A DNA stretch of 17,777 nt from Geobacter sp. UBA5735 (GTDB lineage: Bacteria > Desulfobacterota > Desulfuromonadia > Geobacterales > Geobacteraceae). This document shows, piece by piece, positions 14,031 to 17,777 of the stretch. The position numbers were made by a program, and so were the translations under genes. The notes below the pieces were generated by a model, which ran no database searches, was not told the origin of the DNA, and saw nothing but the letters and a program-made list of their open reading frames with translations. Within the stretch, counting starts at the first letter, position 1, and each line of letters opens with the position of its first letter. The stretch lies in assembly GCA_002419385.1 (NCBI GenBank), contig DIFZ01000034.1, positions 1 through 17,777 on the forward strand, given 5' to 3'.

Positions 14031-15832
14031 GGTCCTTCCTCCCGTCCTGTTATGGAGCGGGACGGGCACACGTCGATGCAGACACCGCAGCCGCTGCAGA
14101 TGAGAAGATCCACGGTCACCTTCTTCGTGTTCCCGTCGTACACCAGGGCAGGACATTCGAACTGGCTGGTGCAGACCCGGCAACCAGTGCAGGTTTCTGA
14201 CACCTCCACCTGACGGCGCGGTAACCGGGGACGGGTGCGGTCCACCAGGCAGGGGCTCTTGGCGATCACCACCGCCACACCCTCGTTCCTCGCGAATTCC
14301 ACCGCCTCGCCGACAAGATGCGTGAAGCCGGGAAGATCGAGGGGATCACCGGTCTTGCAGAACCTGACGCCGCACCCTTCAACCACCGGCGCGATGGCAA
14401 CCGGGACCCTGCCGGGGAGCGGTACGGCCGGAGTCGGCTGGTTGCCGGTCATGGCAGTGGTTGAGTTGTCCAGTATGACCAGGACGAATTTCGCCCCCTG
14501 GCTGACTGCATCGATAAGCGGCGGTATCCCCGAGTGGAAAAACGTCGAGTCCCCGATGGTCGCCACCACGTCCCGCTGTTCCCCGCTGACCCGGTATGTC
14601 TGGTGAAATCCGGCCGCCTGGCTGACGGAAGCTCCCATGCAGAGTACCGTATCCACTCCGCCGAGATTGAGTCCCAGCGTATAGCAGCCGATGTCGCTGG
14701 GATAGATCCCCTTGGGCGCGGCTTTCTTGATGGCATAGAAACTGGCCCGGTGGGGGCAGCCCGGACAGAGGGTCGGACGGCGGCCGCCCGACGCGGGAGG
14801 CGTAGAGACGGGATCGAACGGCATGCCGGCGAACTCCGCCACGATATGCTCGATCAGTTCGGGCAGCAGCTCCCCCGCTTCGGGAACCGCGCCGGACACC
14901 TTGCCCCGCACCCTGGCACGGTCGCGGAGTTGCAGCTCGATGACGCCTGCCGTCTCTTCCAGGACGAGGATCTCTTCATACGTGTCCAGGATGTTGCGGA
15001 CAAACGTATCGTGGAGCGGATAGGGCTGGATCACCTGGAACAGGGGCAGCCCGTCCCACAATCCCAGGTTTTCCAGGATTTCCCGGGCATGTGCCGCGGC
15101 AACGCCCGATGCGACCACTGCCCTGGACGATGCTGCTCCCGGGTTGAGCAGGCGGGGCGCGGTAGGCTCATGAGCAGCAATGTCGGCCAGTTTCCGGTTC
15201 AGGTCCAGGTGCAGGCGGTAGCGGAAATTGGGTGTGGCGGCCCACCGGGCCGGGTCTTTCCGGAAATCGGCTTTCCGCTGCAGCTTGTTCACCTCAGCAG
15301 GGAGAATGTCCTGGCAGGCATGGCAGACGCGGGTGGTGGGGCGGAGGAGGACCGGCACCTGGAACGCTTCGGAAAGCTCGAAGGCCAGTGCGGTGAATTC
15401 CCGCGCCTGGGCCGGAGAGCCGGGGTCCAGGACCGGAATCTTCGCCAGCATGGCCAGCAGGCGGCTGTCCTGCTCGGTCTGGGACGAGTGGGGGCCCGGG
15501 TCGTCGGCGCTGATGACAATGAAGCCCCCCGTTACCCCCAGGTATGCGGCGCTCAGCAGCGGGTCGGATGCCACGTTGAGGCCCACCTGCTTCATGGCCA
15601 CCGCGGATCTCAGCCCAGACTGGCTCGCGGTATAGGCGATTTCCAGGGCAACTTTTTCGTTGATGGCCCATTCCACGTGCATGGCCAGCCCCTCCGCCTT
15701 CTGCCAGGCCATGACGGAAGAAAGGATTTCGGAGGCGGGGGTTCCCGGGTAGGAGGTGGCAACGATACAGCCGTTTTCCACGAGGCCTCGTGCCATGGCC
15801 TCGTTGCCCTGCATCAGTATTCGTTCACTCAT
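14027..15832 (-). CDS. iorA: indolepyruvate:ferredoxin oxidoreductase, alpha subunit
   Basis: Catalytic subunit, cytoplasmic, thiamine-diphosphate dependent. From the ATG at 15832 (MSERILMQGNEAMARG) it has 601 residues. The N-terminal pyrimidine-binding domain shows TSYPGTPASEIL and a glutamate in HVEWAINEKVALEIA. The TPP/Mg site is GDSTFFHSG (about 425) with LDNSTTAMTGNQPTP. The C-terminal ferredoxin-like module has two [4Fe-4S] cysteine sets, CTGCRVC...C (548, 551, 554, 560) and CSGCGVCIDVC (579, 582, 585, 589). A GTG at 15859 would add nine residues; I prefer the ATG because the conserved N-terminus starts there, although its ribosome binding site is weak. It is the first gene of the iorA-iorB-paaK operon, with its own promoter. 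Confidence 0.94.
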   Translation of the reverse strand: MSERILMQGNEAMARGLVENGCIVATSYPGTPASEILSSVMAWQKAEGLAMHVEWAINEKVALEIAYTASQSGLRSAVAMKQVGLNVASDPLLSAAYLGVTGGFIVISADDPGPHSSQTEQDSRLLAMLAKIPVLDPGSPAQAREFTALAFELSEAFQVPVLLRPTTRVCHACQDILPAEVNKLQRKADFRKDPARWAATPNFRYRLHLDLNRKLADIAAHEPTAPRLLNPGAASSRAVVASGVAAAHAREILENLGLWDGLPLFQVIQPYPLHDTFVRNILDTYEEILVLEETAGVIELQLRDRARVRGKVSGAVPEAGELLPELIEHIVAEFAGMPFDPVSTPPASGGRRPTLCPGCPHRASFYAIKKAAPKGIYPSDIGCYTLGLNLGGVDTVLCMGASVSQAAGFHQTYRVSGEQRDVVATIGDSTFFHSGIPPLIDAVSQGAKFVLVILDNSTTAMTGNQPTPAVPLPGRVPVAIAPVVEGCGVRFCKTGDPLDLPGFTHLVGEAVEFARNEGVAVVIAKSPCLVDRTRPRLPRRQVEVSETCTGCRVCTSQFECPALVYDGNTKKVTVDLLICSGCGVCIDVCPSRSITGREEGP

Positions 15833-15894
15833 CGACGGCAGATACCTGATCCTCTCCACTGTGCAATTGACACTTCCCCGAAACGGGGCGCTTC

Positions 15895-15924
15895 ATTCTG
15901 AGCGGAACAGGGGCGGTTTGTCAA
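15895..15924 (-). promoter_or_regulatory. candidate iorA-iorB-paaK promoter
   Basis: On the minus strand a perfect -35 TTGACA (15924-15919) lies 18 bases from CAGAAT (15900-15895). Downstream in the leader, CCCCG-AAA-CGGGG (15876-15888) could form a small hairpin at or near the transcript 5' end. Confidence 0.5.
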
Positions 15925-16018
15925 TACATAAGACGGCTGCGCCGACTCGAAAACGTACAACCGTCATCAGTCGCAGAAGAAAAGCACGGTATCGGAATGC
16001 GCAGGGCAAAGGCTCCCT

Positions 16019-16678
16019 TCAGAGCACTTCCTTTCTCAATGCGTCAATCCCCAGCTCTTCCACAAGCTTGCCGATACGGCATTTTTTCCCTGCGGCGGTA
16101 AACCAGGAGACAAGCCGTTCCACCACGGCCAGCGCCTCCGCATCGGTCTCAAGGTCCTCGACGAGCACCTGCGCCAAGCGAGGGCGGGAACCACCGTTCC
16201 CCCCCACCAGTATCTTCCAGCCCTTGGGACCGCCGATGAGCGCCAGGTCCCTGATGAAGCCTTCACAGCAATCGTTGGGGCAGCCGGAAACGCTCATCTT
16301 GAATTTCCAGGGAACCTGGAGCCGGTGGTAACGCCGGTCCATTTCCATGCCCACACCCCTCGTTACCCGCTGGGCCCGCTTGCACCAGGTGCCGCCCGGG
16401 CACATCTTCACGTAGCGGATGCACAACCCGGTGCCGCCCTCGTCCAGGTCTTCCAGGTCTGCCCGCACTGCGTCCAGCTTCTCTTCCGGAATGCCGAACA
16501 GGGCGATCCTCTGGGCGGTGGTGATCTTGATTTCCGGTATGTCATGGCGCTCTGCCACATCCGCTACCCTGCGAAGTTCGCCAGGGCTGGTGTAGCCGCC
16601 CGGCATGTGAACCTTGATGGCGTAGGTCTCGCCGTCACGCTGGACGATAGCGCCTTTTTCAGGGATATTCTGTTTCAT
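16019..16678 (-). CDS. small siroheme/[4Fe-4S] sulfite or nitrite reductase-like protein
   Basis: A 219-residue stand-alone member of the nitrite/sulfite reductase family. Residues 15-80 form the ferredoxin-like half domain (KVHMPGGYTS, then KITTAQRIALFGI). The coupled siroheme/[4Fe-4S] centre is supplied by C93 and C99 in MCPGGTWCKR and by C133 and C137 in SGCPNDCCEG, the C-x5-C...C-x3-C pattern. The length matches the small low-spin assimilatory-type sulfite reductase described from Desulfovibrio. It lacks a second half domain, a flavoprotein and a C-terminal ferredoxin, so electrons must come from another protein. The ATG at 16678 follows AAGGAG by 8 nt. It is upstream of iorA but separated by about 160-190 nt and a promoter, so it is probably a separate unit. 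The true substrate is uncertain. Confidence 0.88.
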   Translation of the reverse strand: MKQNIPEKGAIVQRDGETYAIKVHMPGGYTSPGELRRVADVAERHDIPEIKITTAQRIALFGIPEEKLDAVRADLEDLDEGGTGLCIRYVKMCPGGTWCKRAQRVTRGVGMEMDRRYHRLQVPWKFKMSVSGCPNDCCEGFIRDLALIGGPKGWKILVGGNGGSRPRLAQVLVEDLETDAEALAVVERLVSWFTAAGKKCRIGKLVEELGIDALRKEVL

Positions 16679-16761
16679 GTATGAGCTCCTTTATCCGTGG
16701 ATAGTATTCAGAGAAAAGATCAGACTTCTATTTTCTTTCTGCTTTACCCGTAGCTGAACGA

Positions 16762-16797
16762 ACACAGCCTCCCCCGGAATCCGGAAGGAGGCTGTGT
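16762..16797 (-). terminator. strong hairpin between TIG gene and reductase gene
   Basis: ACACAGCCTCC (16762-16772) pairs perfectly with GGAGGCTGTGT (16787-16797), an 11-bp stem whose 14-nt loop contains CCGGAATCCGG. It lies 23 nt after the stop of the TIG-domain gene. No T-run follows on either strand, so termination is inferred from position only. Confidence 0.5.
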
Positions 16798-16820
16798 CAT
16801 GTGGCCGGGCGTTTCTGGAC

Positions 16821-17777
16821 TCACATAATGGAAAGCTGGTCCAGGATCAGGGTGCCGTTTTCAATGACCAGCGGTCCGGTGACCAAGGTAAAGTCCGTTG
16901 TCGAGCGGATGGAGAAGGCAGCATCCGTATAGCCTCCCCGCAGCGTGGCCGTGACGCCGGCCCTGTCGTACGTCGCATCGTTGGCAGGATCCGGCAGCAG
17001 CATGTTCCGGGCAAGGATGCTGTTTCCTGACGCAACTGCCGCAAAAGCGGACTTCAGCGTGCCGTAGTAACTTGAGCCTATCCTCAGGTTCTGCTGCAGC
17101 GTGAACGAAGCTGTGACTGACCTGTCGCCGTTCAGGGTGAAGGTGCAGGGCGTGCTGGTGCAGGCGCCGCTCCAGGCGCCGAACGTCGAACCCAGGCTGG
17201 CGGTCGCCGACAGGGTGATGGATGTGCCGTAGGCTGCACTGGCAGTACAACTGGTGGAAGGACTGGAACAGGCAAGGGTGACGCCACTGGTGGCGGTTAC
17301 CGTTCCGCTGCCGGTCCCGGCCAGATTCACCGTGAGCCGGGAGAGCACGCTGAAGCTGGAGCTGCTGGTAGCGTACCCCCCCGACGTCGTGATCCTGATC
17401 GTGCCGCTGGTCGCGCCTTCCGGAACGCAGGCGGTCAGGTGGTTTCCATCGGTAACCGTGACACTGGTGCTGAGGATGCCGTTAAACGCTACCGTTGTCG
17501 CACCGCTTACAAAGTTGGCGCCGGTGATGGTAACAGCACTGCCAGGAATTCCGCTCGTCGTGCTGAGGGAACTGATCGTCGGGGCGGCGGCAGGCACTGC
17601 AATCGGCGTAATGAACAGACCATCCACGCCCGTTACCGACGTTATTCCACCCCCGTCCTCGCCCATGGTAACGCCCTTGTTGACAAGAGCAAGGTATTTG
17701 CCGTTGACAAACCCCACGCCACCCAATTGGTTCGTATCTTCCGTATTGATAAAAACTTGATGGTCCCGCAAAAACGA
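16821..17777 (-). CDS. TIG/InlB-repeat surface protein, 5' end missing
   Basis: The 3' part of a secreted or surface protein; the frame runs off the right edge with no real start (the first in-frame candidate, at 17771, is only a TTG). The visible 318 residues begin with a propeller-like end (FVNGKYLALVNKG), then a TIG/IPT immunoglobulin-like domain (about residues 65-142: PTISSLSTTSGIPGSAVTIT, later GTIRITTSGGYATSSSSFSV). Next comes a divergent InlB B-type repeat (about 146-226: GTGSGTVTATSG, ITLSATASLGSTFGAWSGAC, RSVTASFTL), then a C-terminal domain ending LVIENGTLILDQLSIM. The Ser/Thr/Gly-rich composition fits an extracellular protein. Four cysteines in the B-repeat could form disulfides. 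Partner and role are unknown. Confidence 0.82.
   Translation of the reverse strand, partial: SFLRDHQVFINTEDTNQLGGVGFVNGKYLALVNKGVTMGEDGGGITSVTGVDGLFITPIAVPAAAPTISSLSTTSGIPGSAVTITGANFVSGATTVAFNGILSTSVTVTDGNHLTACVPEGATSGTIRITTSGGYATSSSSFSVLSRLTVNLAGTGSGTVTATSGVTLACSSPSTSCTASAAYGTSITLSATASLGSTFGAWSGACTSTPCTFTLNGDRSVTASFTLQQNLRIGSSYYGTLKSAFAAVASGNSILARNMLLPDPANDATYDRAGVTATLRGGYTDAAFSIRSTTDFTLVTGPLVIENGTLILDQLSIM

Noticed and set aside
14534..15901. 455-codon plus-strand frame opposite iorA
   Set aside because: Long antisense frame caused by high GC; rich in Arg, Gly and His with no motif, while iorA on the other strand is complete.
1..17777. CRISPR array, tRNA or rRNA genes
   Set aside because: No regularly spaced direct repeats, cloverleaf-like sequences or rRNA-like conserved stretches were found by reading both strands.

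Overview
The window looks like a chromosomal segment from a Geobacter-like member of the Desulfuromonadia (former Deltaproteobacteria). This rests on the combination of an indolepyruvate:ferredoxin oxidoreductase pair (iorA/iorB) with a phenylacetate-CoA ligase, a stand-alone siroheme/[4Fe-4S] sulfite reductase-like protein, a very large DUF748/AsmA-like envelope protein, a PpiC-type parvulin and a TIG/InlB-repeat surface protein. No rRNA or other marker gene is present, so the taxonomy is inference. Almost every gene is on the minus strand; the one clear plus-strand gene is a methyltransferase near the left end.

Left part (1-5400) is accessory in character. A ParD/ParE toxin-antitoxin pair (151-695) with an AT-rich promoter is followed by a divergent SAM methyltransferase (917-1693). 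A short intergenic stretch with two inverted repeats (1707-1819) then leads to a two-gene minus-strand unit: an unusually long amidohydrolase-type metal-dependent hydrolase (3089-4963) and a membrane-anchored PD40-like protein. The second gene is split by a one-base frameshift at about 2402, in a reading frame that is otherwise open from 3101 to 1880. Just upstream of the hydrolase is a 139-bp nested palindrome with 23-bp terminal inverted repeats (5242-5380) that looks like a MITE. Both genes look more AT-rich than the right-hand genes, so the block 1.7-5.4 kb may have been acquired.

Middle part: about 560 bases (5381-5942) carry no recognisable gene. A 1191-residue DUF748 protein (5943-9518) follows; its C-terminus resembles an OmpA-type peptidoglycan-binding fold carrying a long insertion. 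A HipB/HipA module (9671-11285) lies upstream of it, with a good promoter whose -10 box sits inside an 18-bp near-perfect palindrome, the probable autoregulatory operator.

Right part: ppiC (11462-11743), a small secreted proline- and histidine-rich protein (11811-12098), a candidate terminator, and then an aromatic 2-oxoacid operon transcribed iorA-iorB-paaK (15832 down to 12170). iorA and iorB overlap by ATGA, and paaK follows 16 nt later. IorAB would convert aryl pyruvates from aromatic amino acids into arylacetyl-CoA with ferredoxin reduction, while PaaK would activate free arylacetates with ATP. Upstream are the small siroheme reductase (16019-16678), a strong hairpin, and the 3' part of a TIG/InlB-repeat surface protein whose start lies beyond the window.

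The most interesting items are the hydrolase/membrane-protein unit bracketed by repeats, its frameshift, the MITE-like palindrome and the HipB operator. No complete new defence or mobile system could be demonstrated from the sequence alone.
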